A DNA stretch of 37,083 bases from Acidobacteriaceae bacterium (GTDB taxonomy: Bacteria > Acidobacteriota > Terriglobia > Terriglobales > Acidobacteriaceae): contig PKUV01000117.1 of assembly GCA_003131315.1 (NCBI GenBank), positions 8,761 to 45,843 of the forward strand, in the 5' to 3' direction. Below the pieces are notes generated by a model, which was given only the letters and a program-made list of their open reading frames with translations, did no database searches and was not told where the DNA came from. Shown piece after piece: positions 30,726 to 37,083 of the stretch (position 1 is its first letter; each line of letters opens with the position of its first letter). A program made the position numbers and the translations under genes.

Positions 30726-31970
30726 CTAAACCTTCCCCCACAACTCTTCCCGCGGGTCCTCGGGGTTCAGCTTGGCCAACTCGCGCAGCAGTTCTTTGGT
30801 TTTCTCGTCGCGGGGCATAGGCACGGTGATCTTTACTTCGACGATCTCATCTCCCCGCACGCCGTCTTTGGTCGCTGACGGCACGCCTTTTTCGCGCAGC
30901 CTCAGCTTTTGGCCGGACTGCGTCCCCGGAGGAATCTTCAGCATGCTCCGGCCATCGATGGTGGGCACTTCAATCTTCGATCCCAGCGCCGCTTCAACCA
31001 CCGTCACCGGCACCGTGATGTGGATGTCGTCGCCCTCGCGGTGGAACAGTGCGTGCTCGCCGATGCGAATGATGACGTAGAGATCGCCGCCCCCGCCCCC
31101 CCGCAGCCCGGCATTGCCTTTGCCTGCGATCCGAATGCGCTGCCCGTCGCGCGTTCCGGCCTTGATGCGGATCTCGAGCGGATCGGTGCGCTCGACACTG
31201 GCTTCGCCATGGCAGACCGGGCAGGTCGAAATATTCTTACCCGTCCCATGGCATCGCGGGCAGGTGACGTTGAACTTCATCCGGCCGCCCGTCTGTTCAA
31301 TCGTCCCCTTGCCATGACACTGCGGACATTGCCCCGGAGCTTCGATGAAGCCATTGCCGTGGCAGTTCCCGCAGACATCGCGCCGGGCGATATTGAGCTT
31401 CATCACCCCGCCACGGATCGCCGTCCAGAACGGCACGTTGACCTGGTACTCAAGATCGCTGCCCGGCTCCGGGCCCTCCCCGGCGGCCTCACCGCGACCG
31501 CCGCCAGCGAAGATGCTGGAGAAGATATCGCGGAACCCGCCGCTCGCGCCGCTCGATCCCTTCCGCCCGCCAGCGCGCGCGCCTTCAAACAGATCGGAAA
31601 AATCAAAGCCGCCGAAATCGACGTTGCTTGGTGCGCCGGGATGACGGCCTCCAGGGAAGCCTCCGCCAAAATCGCCGGGCCGCCCGGCGCCGGGTTGGCC
31701 GCCGCCGCGCGCGTAGGCTTCGGCAGTCGCCGCATCGATATTGTCGGAGTAGAACCCGAGTTGGTCGTAAATCTTCCGCTTCTTGGGATCGCTGAGGACG
31801 TCGTTGGCTTCGGAAAGAGTCTTGAACTTTTCTTCCGCGCCTTTGTCGCCGGGATTAACGTCGGGATGATACTTGCGCGCAAGTTTGCGGAACGCCTTGC
31901 GGATGTCATCGGAGGAGGCGGACTTCTTTACGCCGAGAACACCGTAATAGTCTTTGGTTTGGGTGGCCAT
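30726..31970 (-). CDS. dnaJ: Chaperone DnaJ
   Basis: Type I DnaJ co-chaperone that stimulates DnaK ATPase. The 414 residues have the J-domain with HPD at 35-37, a long Gly/Phe-rich linker (about 88-165), the zinc-binding domain with [24 protein letters not shown] and CPVCHGEA, and the C-terminal beta domains ([33 protein letters not shown]). The fourth CxxCxGxG repeat ends EA instead of xG. The ATG is 1-3 bp from a seven-unit heptad array, and no Shine-Dalgarno sequence is present. It lies downstream of dnaK and the 59-residue gene; grpE is absent from the window. Confidence 0.96.
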   Translation of the reverse strand: MATQTKDYYGVLGVKKSASSDDIRKAFRKLARKYHPDVNPGDKGAEEKFKTLSEANDVLSDPKKRKIYDQLGFYSDNIDAATAEAYARGGGQPGAGRPGDFGGGFPGGRHPGAPSNVDFGGFDFSDLFEGARAGGRKGSSGASGGFRDIFSSIFAGGGRGEAAGEGPEPGSDLEYQVNVPFWTAIRGGVMKLNIARRDVCGNCHGNGFIEAPGQCPQCHGKGTIEQTGGRMKFNVTCPRCHGTGKNISTCPVCHGEASVERTDPLEIRIKAGTRDGQRIRIAGKGNAGLRGGGGGDLYVIIRIGEHALFHREGDDIHITVPVTVVEAALGSKIEVPTIDGRSMLKIPPGTQSGQKLRLREKGVPSATKDGVRGDEIVEVKITVPMPRDEKTKELLRELAKLNPEDPREELWGKV

Positions 31971-31973
31971 GGT

Positions 31974-32106
31974 CAGCTGTCAGCTCTCAGCTATCAGTTC
32001 TCAGTTCTCAGTTTTCAGTCTTGCGAGCCAACGTACACCGCGCTCTTCCGCTACGAGTGTCGCACACCTTTAAGAACTGAGAGCTGAGAACTGATAGCTG
32101 ACAGCT
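31974..32106. repeat. Inverted heptad arrays ahead of dnaJ
   Basis: On the plus strand CAG recurs exactly every 7 bp at 31974, 31981, 31988, 31995, 32002, 32009 and 32016 (units such as CAGCTGT, CAGCTCT, CAGTTCT). The opposite array at 32073-32106 has AGAACTG, AGAGCTG, AGAACTG, ATAGCTG, ACAGCT. The arms pair at about 30 of 35 positions around a 50-bp spacer. They fill the dnaJ leader up to the ATG. Confidence 0.9.
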
Positions 32107-32111
32107 CGATT

Positions 32112-32291
32112 TCAGTTCACCACTTCCTTCTCTTGCTCATCCAGCGAGACGGTGAACGCTTCAAACGGCGAGGCATCCATCGACACGGGAATCCGCTGCA
32201 TGCCGGTTGCGGTCGGCGCGAAGCAGTACCAGCGTCCCTCTTCGGGGATGAAGTTCACAAAAAACATCTGTCCATTGACTTCGAATCTCAA
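32112..32291 (-). CDS. 59-residue protein between dnaK and dnaJ
   Basis: A short gene with a TTG start (32291-32289) preceded by GAGGAAAG. The product begins (M)RFEVNGQMFFVNFIPEEG and continues RWYCFAPTATGMQRIPVSMD, ending in acidic EQEKEVVN. Amphipathic strand-like pattern and sensible composition suggest a real small beta-rich protein. It is 150 bp after dnaK on the same strand and ahead of dnaJ, so it is probably transcribed with the chaperones. Function unknown; I recall similar short proteins next to dnaK in related bacteria but cannot verify. Confidence 0.65.
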   Translation of the reverse strand: MRFEVNGQMFFVNFIPEEGRWYCFAPTATGMQRIPVSMDASPFEAFTVSLDEQEKEVVN

Positions 32292-32349
32292 TTTGCTTTC
32301 CTCTTTCCTGCACCCGGGATGACAAGTCCTCTAAGTGTGATGCAAATTA

Positions 32350-32433
32350 GGGGCGCATTCGCGCCCCCACTGAAGTGCCACTCGCCAAACCGGCAAGTGC
32401 CGAGCTCCACTCAGACAGCCGAGGGCGGCTGTC
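32350..32433. terminator. Two hairpins after dnaK
   Basis: GGGGCGC-ATTC-GCGCCCC (32350-32367) and GACAGCC-GAGGGC-GGCTGTC (32414-32433) lie just beyond the dnaK stop. Read from dnaK, the former is followed by TAATTTG, a weak T-tract. The second is a word I know as a dispersed element. They may reduce read-through into the 59-residue gene and dnaJ. Confidence 0.5.
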
Positions 32434-32441
32434 CCTACGCG

Positions 32442-34388
32442 TTACTTCTTCTCCTCGACGTCCACGTACTCAGCGTCGATCACGCCTTCGTCTTTTTTCT
32501 GGCCCGCGCCGTTGCTGCCGGACGCTGCGCCCTGCCCATCAGTCGGCCCCGCGCTGCTAGCACCCGGAGCCGCGCCAGGAGTTGCCTGCGTCGCTTTGTA
32601 CATCTGCTCCGCCAGCTTGTGCGACGCCGTGGTGAGCCGCTCGCGCGCCGAGTCCATCTGCGACTTGTCGCCGCTTTCGATGGCCTTCTTCGCGTCCGCC
32701 AAGGCGTTCTCCACGTCTCCACGCTCCGTGCCCGAGATCTTGTCGCCATGTTCCTTCAGCATCTTCTCGATGTTATAGACCATCGAGTCAAGCTGATTTT
32801 TGGCCTCGATCTCTTCGCGCCGGGTCTTGTCTTCGGACGAGTGCGCATCGGCTTCCTTCGCCATGCGCTCGACTTCTTCCTTCGACAAGCCCGAAGACGA
32901 GGTGATCGTGATCTTCTGATCCTTGCTCGTGGCCATATCTTTCGCGGTCACGTTCAGGATGCCGTTGGCGTCAATGTCAAACGTCACTTCAATCTGCGGT
33001 ATGCCCCGAGGCGCCGGCGGCAGACCGGTCAAATGAAACTTGCCCAGAGTGCGGTTCTGCGCCGCCAGGGGACGCTCGCCCTGCAACACATGCACTTCAA
33101 CCGAAGTCTGACTGTCGGCTGCGGTCGAAAACGTCTCCGTCTTCTTGGTCGGAATCGTAGTGTTCCGAGGGATCATTCCCGTCGCAACCCCGCCCAGCGT
33201 TTCGATCGACAGCGTCAACGGAGTCACGTCAAGCAGCAGCAGGTCTTTCACCTCGCCCTTGAGCACGCCGCCCTGGATCGAAGCGCCGATGGCCACCACT
33301 TCATCCGGGTTCACGCCTTTGTGGCCTTCGCGCCCAAACAGTTCTTTCACGATCTGCTGAATGCGCGGCATGCGGGTCTGTCCGCCGACCAGCACCACTT
33401 CGTTAATTTTGCTGGCATCGACACCCGCGTCTTTCAGGCACTGTTTCGACGGGCCAACCGACCGCTGCAAAATGTCTTCGATCATGGTTTCGAGCTTTGC
33501 CCGCGTCAGCTTCTTGACCAGGTGTTTCGGCCCGGAAGCATCCGCCGTGATGAACGGGAGGTTGATCTCGGTCTCCATGGTCGTCGAAAGCTCGATCTTC
33601 GCGCGCTCCGCCGCGTCCCGCAGACGCTGCAAAGCCATCTCGTTGCCCTTACCGCGCAGGTCGAGGCCTTCGTCTTTCTTGAACTCATCAATCAGCCAAT
33701 CCACCAGCCGCATGTCGATGTTGTCGCCGCCCAGGTGCGTGTCGCCATTCGTGGCCTTCACCTCGATGACGCCCTCACCCACTTCCAGCACCGAAATATC
33801 GAACGTGCCGCCGCCGAAGTCATACACGGCGATGGTCTCGTCCTTACCCTTGTCGAGCCCGTAGGCCAGCGCGGCCGCGGTCGGCTCGTTGATGATTCGC
33901 TTCACGTCGAGCCCGGCGATCCGTCCGGCATCCTTAGTAGCCTGCCGCTGCGCGTCGTTGAAATACGCCGGCACGGTGATGACCGCCTCGGTGACTTTCT
34001 CGCCCAGATAGTCTTCCGCCGCCTTCTTCAGTTTTTGCAGGATCATCGCCGAGATCTCGGGCGGGGTAAACTTCTTGCCCTGCGCCATGATCGAAACATG
34101 GTCGCCATCGCGCTCGACCTTGTAGGGGACCATCTTCATTTCTTCATTCACCTCGTCGTAGCGGCGTCCCATGAACCGCTTGATCGAGTACACGGTGTTC
34201 TCAGGATTGGTGATGGCCTGCCGCTTGGCGACCTGCCCTGCCAGCCGTTCGCCGGTCTTGGTGAATCCGACGACCGAAGGCGTAGTCCGTCCACCTTCTT
34301 CATTAGGGATAACTTTCGGCTCTCCGCCCTCCATAACGGCTACGCAGGAGTTGGTCGTGCCGAGGTCAATTCCAATAATCTTTCCCAT
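32442..34388 (-). CDS. dnaK: Chaperone DnaK (Hsp70)
   Basis: Hsp70 chaperone of normal length (648 residues). The nucleotide-binding domain opens with [19 protein letters not shown] and contains [30 protein letters not shown]-like [15 protein letters not shown], and [13 protein letters not shown]. The interdomain linker [12 protein letters not shown] and the substrate-binding domain follow; the C-terminal lid ends in a Gly/Ala-rich stretch and EYVDVEEKK. The ATG has GGAGGA at good spacing. A consensus-like promoter with HAIR-like operator lies about 60 bp upstream. The long frame on the opposite strand is a coding shadow. Confidence 0.98.
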   Translation of the reverse strand: MGKIIGIDLGTTNSCVAVMEGGEPKVIPNEEGGRTTPSVVGFTKTGERLAGQVAKRQAITNPENTVYSIKRFMGRRYDEVNEEMKMVPYKVERDGDHVSIMAQGKKFTPPEISAMILQKLKKAAEDYLGEKVTEAVITVPAYFNDAQRQATKDAGRIAGLDVKRIINEPTAAALAYGLDKGKDETIAVYDFGGGTFDISVLEVGEGVIEVKATNGDTHLGGDNIDMRLVDWLIDEFKKDEGLDLRGKGNEMALQRLRDAAERAKIELSTTMETEINLPFITADASGPKHLVKKLTRAKLETMIEDILQRSVGPSKQCLKDAGVDASKINEVVLVGGQTRMPRIQQIVKELFGREGHKGVNPDEVVAIGASIQGGVLKGEVKDLLLLDVTPLTLSIETLGGVATGMIPRNTTIPTKKTETFSTAADSQTSVEVHVLQGERPLAAQNRTLGKFHLTGLPPAPRGIPQIEVTFDIDANGILNVTAKDMATSKDQKITITSSSGLSKEEVERMAKEADAHSSEDKTRREEIEAKNQLDSMVYNIEKMLKEHGDKISGTERGDVENALADAKKAIESGDKSQMDSARERLTTASHKLAEQMYKATQATPGAAPGASSAGPTDGQGAASGSNGAGQKKDEGVIDAEYVDVEEKK

Positions 34389-34450
34389 AACGCATCCTCC
34401 GATAGAATAAGTGCTTTACAATCAACGCGATGATGATTACGTCCTAGGCC

Positions 34451-34480
34451 ATGCTATAACCTGAGCGAATCATTGTCAAG
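34451..34480 (-). promoter_or_regulatory. dnaK promoter with HAIR-like operator
   Basis: On the minus strand, TTGACA (34479-34474) and TAGCAT (34456-34451) are exactly 17 bp apart, placing the start of transcription about 56 bp before the dnaK ATG. Overlapping the -35, CTTGACA-N7-GCTCAGG (34480-34460) matches the HspR consensus CTTGAGT-N7-ACTCAAG at 10 of 14 positions with the correct spacing. HspR binding is inferred from this and from the hspR gene at 27466. Confidence 0.6.
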
Positions 34481-34592
34481 TTTTAGATGCGGGAGGACGT
34501 CTCCTGGATGCTGGCCACGTCGCGGCTGTAGACGACCCTTTCAAGGACAAACTGAGCGACTCCAACGGTTTGGAACCGGAGCGTATACTCGT

Positions 34593-34847
34593 GCCGTTAA
34601 CGATCATGTGGTCGAATGCGGTTGCGGCGATGTCCACACGAACACGATGGAGAGTTTTTGGTCACTGCCCAATCGCGGACTGCATGGTACCTGCGTAAGT
34701 TTCGGATCGTTCCATTCGTTCCGATACTTGGACGAGCAGACGTTTCGCTACAGTCGTCGAAGGCTACTGACGCGAAACTGGTCGTCGGCTTACAATGAAC
34801 GGGAAACCGGAAATGCCGAGTGGAGATTGGGTCAATCTCCAGCGTGA
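34593..34847 (+). pseudogene. IS1595-family (ISXO2-like) transposase remnant
   Basis: The C-terminal quarter of an ISXO2-like transposase survives: VHTNTMESFWSLPNRGLHGT with the third catalytic acid E in HTNTME, then HSFRYLDEQTFRY. The usual LLKRG is LPNRG. After FRY comes a 42-bp in-frame insertion, then YNERETGNAEW, the usual end. The N-terminal DDE part is missing; 34481-34592 has no recognisable coding sequence. No terminal repeats were identified. It marks the left side of the accessory segment. Confidence 0.75.
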
Positions 34848-34910
34848 ACGCAAGTAAAGGCGCAATCGTCCGCAAGCCTTTAACAAGAAACTTGCCGAGG
34901 TCACTATTAA

Positions 34911-35801
34911 ATGAGTATAGCGGTCCTGATCGGGGTCCACGACGGTGTAGTGCTGGCAGCAGACAGCGCATCGACTTTGACTTTTCCTGCGCCGCCGGGT
35001 TTTGTGCTTCCACCGGGACAGCAGGGCGTTGTCGGCAATGTATATGACAATGCAAACAAGATTTTCAACTTGGTGAAGGGCCAGCCCATCGGCTGCATCA
35101 CATTCGGAAGTGGCAATATCGGCAATGCGTCAATCGGTACGTTGATAAAAGACCTTAGGAAGAAGCTTACCGATACGCCGCAAGAGATGGCGTTCAATGC
35201 CGAGCAATATACCATGGAGGGGGTCGCGAAGATTCTGGCGGAGTTCTTGGGGAAAGAGTGCGAAAAGCTGGAGCGGTCTGCAAAGCTCAACACGAACCTG
35301 GGACTTCTTTTGGGAGGTTATTCCAAGCCGGGGGATCTTGGCGAATCGTGGTCAGTAGAAATACAGAAGGGGGTTCCTCAACCCCCCAAGAAATTGAGGC
35401 CGGATCATGAGGTAGGACTGAGTTGGGGCGGTGCGACCGAGGTGTTGCAGCGTATGGTTATGGGTTTCAGTCCGCAGCTTTTCCAAGTCCTAGCGGCAGT
35501 TACTCAACCGCCACAGAATCCTGCGGTTCTTGCTAGCCAGCTCGGACCGGTGTTGGCTGCACAACTGCAAGCTCCACTGGTCTTCGCGCCAATGCCGATT
35601 CAGGATGTCATTGATCTTGCCCGGTTCTTTGTACATTCGGCAATCATGTACTCACGCTTCTTGCCGGGACCGAATATCGTCGGTGGACCTATTGAGGTCG
35701 CTGCAATCACGAAGCACGAGAATTTCAAGTGGATCAGCCGTAAGCACTACTATGACCAACCCTTGAACAAGGAGCCAATTCATGTTGTTATCGATAAATG
35801 A
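34911..35801 (+). CDS. Proteasome-like Ntn hydrolase with predicted N-terminal serine
   Basis: A 296-residue protein whose N-terminus matches proteasome beta subunits and HslV: MSIAVLIGVHDGVVLAADSA. Counting from S2 as residue 1 after Met removal, the aspartate of AADS is residue 17, as D17 in proteasomes, and K50 in NANKIFNL fits K33 after a 16-residue loop insertion rich in Pro/Gly. GCITFGSGNIG is the next core strand and turn. The nucleophile would be Ser instead of Thr. The later part (residues 110-296) is longer than in HslV and unfamiliar. No signal peptide is seen. The next gene overlaps its 3' end by 20 bp. Protease or other amidase activity is inferred. Confidence 0.7.
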   Translation: MSIAVLIGVHDGVVLAADSASTLTFPAPPGFVLPPGQQGVVGNVYDNANKIFNLVKGQPIGCITFGSGNIGNASIGTLIKDLRKKLTDTPQEMAFNAEQYTMEGVAKILAEFLGKECEKLERSAKLNTNLGLLLGGYSKPGDLGESWSVEIQKGVPQPPKKLRPDHEVGLSWGGATEVLQRMVMGFSPQLFQVLAAVTQPPQNPAVLASQLGPVLAAQLQAPLVFAPMPIQDVIDLARFFVHSAIMYSRFLPGPNIVGGPIEVAAITKHENFKWISRKHYYDQPLNKEPIHVVIDK

Positions 35802-36063
35802 GGAAAAAGTCGCGGAATTGTTGAAATCCAGCAACAAGGGGTATGAGGTTTCGGACGTGCCAATGGTGGTTGAGAACTGCAACCCCGCGTATCCCATAAC
35901 TTCTGAAGTCTCTGGAACGGTCTACACTGCTCCTGTGCTCGTCACAGCGGAAACAAGAGAGCGCTTAATGTCGGTGCGCCGTCAGATAGAAGAATCTGGC
36001 GTTCCACTGAAGAGCGCAGAAGATTTGACGAGAGAAATCGATGAGATGAGGGGTAGGCGCTAG
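35782..36063 (+). CDS. Small protein, putative antitoxin of the PIN gene
   Basis: A 93-residue protein that starts inside the end of the Ntn hydrolase gene, with AAGGAG 8 nt upstream, and stops 2 bp before the PIN gene. The N-terminal half (INEEKVAELLKSSNKGYEVS) has a short helix, the middle is strand-like (TSEVSGTVYTAPVLVT), and the C-terminus is a charged helix (ETRERLMSVRRQIEESGVPL, then LTREIDEMRGRR). Size, charge and position suit an antitoxin, but no AbrB, RHH or Phd DNA-binding motif is recognised. It could instead be a substrate or adaptor of the hydrolase. Confidence 0.6.
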   Translation: MLLSINEEKVAELLKSSNKGYEVSDVPMVVENCNPAYPITSEVSGTVYTAPVLVTAETRERLMSVRRQIEESGVPLKSAEDLTREIDEMRGRR

Positions 36064-36065
36064 TT

Positions 36066-36536
36066 TTGGCGGCGACGCTTACGTACATTGATTCAGGCGT
36101 CCTTATCTTCGCGGCACAGGGAACAACCACCGCCGCCGCTTTAGCTCTTCCTTTTCTGGCCGATCCAAGCCGGGAATACGTTACGAGCGAATACGTCCGC
36201 TTGGAAGTTTTGCCCAAGGCGACTTTCCATGGACAGACGGAGGAGGTTGCGTTTTACAACCTGTTTTTTGCCACCACCACCCGCTCAATACCGACAAGCG
36301 AAGCGCTCTTGAAATATGCGTTGGAGGAAGCCTGCAAGACAGGCATCCAAGGGCTTGATGCGGTGCATATCGCGTGCGCCGTCTTTGCTGGCGCAGAGGA
36401 ATTCATAACCTCGGAAAAAACCAACAAACCAATTCATCGGACTAAACTGATCAAGACGGTGTCAATATTTCCAGCGGTGGCACCTGTCAAAGAGCCGTGG
36501 TGGAAGTTCTGGCGACGGACGTTATGGCGATGGTAG
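36066..36536 (+). CDS. PIN-domain protein (VapC-like ribonuclease)
   Basis: A 156-residue PIN-domain protein. Acidic residues lie at the expected sites: D9 in TYIDSGVLI, E47 in SEYVRLEVLP, D98 in GLDAVHIACAV and E117 in ITSEKTNK. VapC-type toxins cut tRNA or rRNA with Mg2+. The start is TTG at 36066, 2 bp after the previous stop, with AGGGG further upstream, so translation is coupled. The last 13 residues (PWWKFWRRTLWRW) are unusually rich in Trp and Arg and may bind membrane or RNA. The stop is 1 bp from the end of a broken gene on the other strand. Confidence 0.78.
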   Translation: MAATLTYIDSGVLIFAAQGTTTAAALALPFLADPSREYVTSEYVRLEVLPKATFHGQTEEVAFYNLFFATTTRSIPTSEALLKYALEEACKTGIQGLDAVHIACAVFAGAEEFITSEKTNKPIHRTKLIKTVSIFPAVAPVKEPWWKFWRRTLWRW

Positions 36537-36537
36537 A

Positions 36538-36660
36538 TCAGCGGCCCGTCTCGACGACCGACAGAATCTCCAGCGGCTCGGGCCGGTGGGTGTAGTCTTC
36601 GTTCGCGGAGGCGAACAGGATGGTACCGTCGCGGTCGATGCGCTTGGGCGGGGCCTCTGA
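36538..36660 (-). pseudogene. C-terminal fragment of a broken gene
   Basis: About 40 codons in high-GC usage end in a stop at 36538: the peptide includes DRDGTILFASANEDYTHRPE and ends LEILSVVETGR. Upstream on that strand a TGA at about 36667 closes the frame and the DNA becomes AT-rich. It looks like the 3' end of a chromosomal gene cut by insertion of the neighbouring segment. The family is not recognised. Confidence 0.4.
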
Positions 36661-37033
36661 TCTTTTTCATCACAAACAACCAGTGAGCGCCATCACAGAC
36701 TCCCAACCCGCCAAGTGCGACAATGTTCCCTGATTGGGGCAGTCCCGAGGTGTACCCGTCAACCAAGACGGACCTCGAAGCTGCCCCAAACCCATTTTCA
36801 GCGCTCTTTGACAATCTAAGTCCTTATTCCGGAATATTTTACGTATAAGTCCTTTAAACCCAAAGATTTGGCGGAATTTTTTGCGTAACCCTATGATTCC
36901 AAAAGATCGAGGGCAGAGTTTTTTCGTAAGCCCGGTTAGTAACTAAAGAGTAAACAGACAAGAATCCGGCCTCTAGAGCACTTTCACCGATAGTGTAAGC
37001 TAGACATGGCGAAACTCCGGCGACGCGAGAGAG
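36661..37033. other. AT-rich non-coding stretch
   Basis: No convincing gene. It contains the perfect palindrome TATTCCGGAATA (36825-36836) flanked by two copies of TAAGTCCTT (about 36817 and 36846), a TTGACA at 36808, and poly-T runs. CTAG-bounded sequence at 36974-37003 lies just before the transposase start and may belong to the end of that element. A minus-strand frame (36434-36814) exists but runs across the broken-gene junction and is probably spurious. Confidence 0.4.
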
Positions 37034-37083
37034 ATGGCGCGAGCCTACGATGATGATTTGAGGCGGAAGTTTTTGGCGGCCCA
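37034..37083 (+). mobile_element. Start of an IS630-like transposase, cut by the window edge
   Basis: The first 16 codons, MARAYDDDLRRKFLAA, match the beginning of IS630-type transposases, whose N-terminal helix-turn-helix commonly starts this way (AYSxDLRxKxL). GAGAGAG lies just upstream. The remainder is beyond the window, so length and intactness are unknown. Confidence 0.55.

Noticed and set aside
30909-32087. 392-codon frame antisense to dnaJ
   Set aside because: Shadow of dnaJ; the end runs into the heptad array.
31974-32106. CRISPR-like array near dnaJ
   Set aside because: Period is 7 bp with no spacers; it is a degenerate tandem repeat.
32133-34433. 766-codon open frame antisense to dnaK
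   Set aside because: Antisense frames of this kind are common opposite dnaK because of its codon bias; it has no recognisable domain, and dnaK is certain.
36434-36814. 126-codon minus-strand frame near the right end
   Set aside because: Crosses the junction between the broken gene and AT-rich DNA and overlaps the PIN gene; composition looks random.

Overview
The window looks like a GC-rich chromosomal segment from an Acidobacteriota-type bacterium. That is an inference from gene content (hypCDE, a hemE-hemH-hemY cluster, a secreted PSMA-like M28 peptidase, HspR with DnaK/DnaJ, small zinc-ribbon proteins) and from many short dispersed repeats and hairpins between genes. No rRNA, tRNA or CRISPR array was seen. 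Almost all of it is housekeeping metabolism; the last 2.6 kb and two small inserts look acquired.

Layout: (1) 47-2664, minus strand: hypC-hypD-hypE for [NiFe]-hydrogenase maturation, with Crp/Fnr-like palindromes ahead of hypC and hypD. (2) 2900-10172: a LysR regulator divergent from gltB-gltD (glutamate synthase). (3) 10243-14101: a secreted M28 peptidase, a small secreted protein, and a Fic toxin with its antitoxin on the minus strand. (4) 14304-18655: hemE, hemH, an intervening Fe-S uracil-DNA glycosylase-like gene, and hemY. (5) 18730-22994: a DMT transporter, a secreted protein of unknown role, a zinc-ribbon protein, an HD-GYP response regulator and a GT2 glycosyltransferase. (6) 23111-26859: leuB and a leuA that lacks the regulatory domain, divergent from a second LysR gene. 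(7) 26863-34388: a STAS protein, HspR, an APC permease, a GxxExxY protein, dnaJ, a TTG-started 59-residue gene and dnaK. dnaK has a sigma70-type promoter overlapped by a HAIR-like operator, which links it to the HspR gene in the same window. (8) 34593-37083: an accessory segment holding an IS1595-family transposase remnant, a tight three-gene operon (proteasome-like Ntn hydrolase with a predicted N-terminal serine, a 93-residue protein, a PIN-domain protein), a broken gene end, and the start of an IS630-like transposase.

Two things stand out. First, the Ntn hydrolase / small protein / PIN operon resembles a toxin-antitoxin module carrying its own proteasome-fold hydrolase; I recall no described system with this make-up. 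Second, arrays of 7- or 8-bp degenerate tandem repeats, mostly in inverted pairs, lie directly against the start codons of hemY, the glycosyltransferase, the second LysR gene and dnaJ, all of which lack a clear Shine-Dalgarno sequence; in the glycosyltransferase the repeat itself supplies the ATG. Several other repeat families (CTGTGGTT-type elements, a hairpin pair with a compensatory base change, perfect palindromes) fill most remaining intergenic space.
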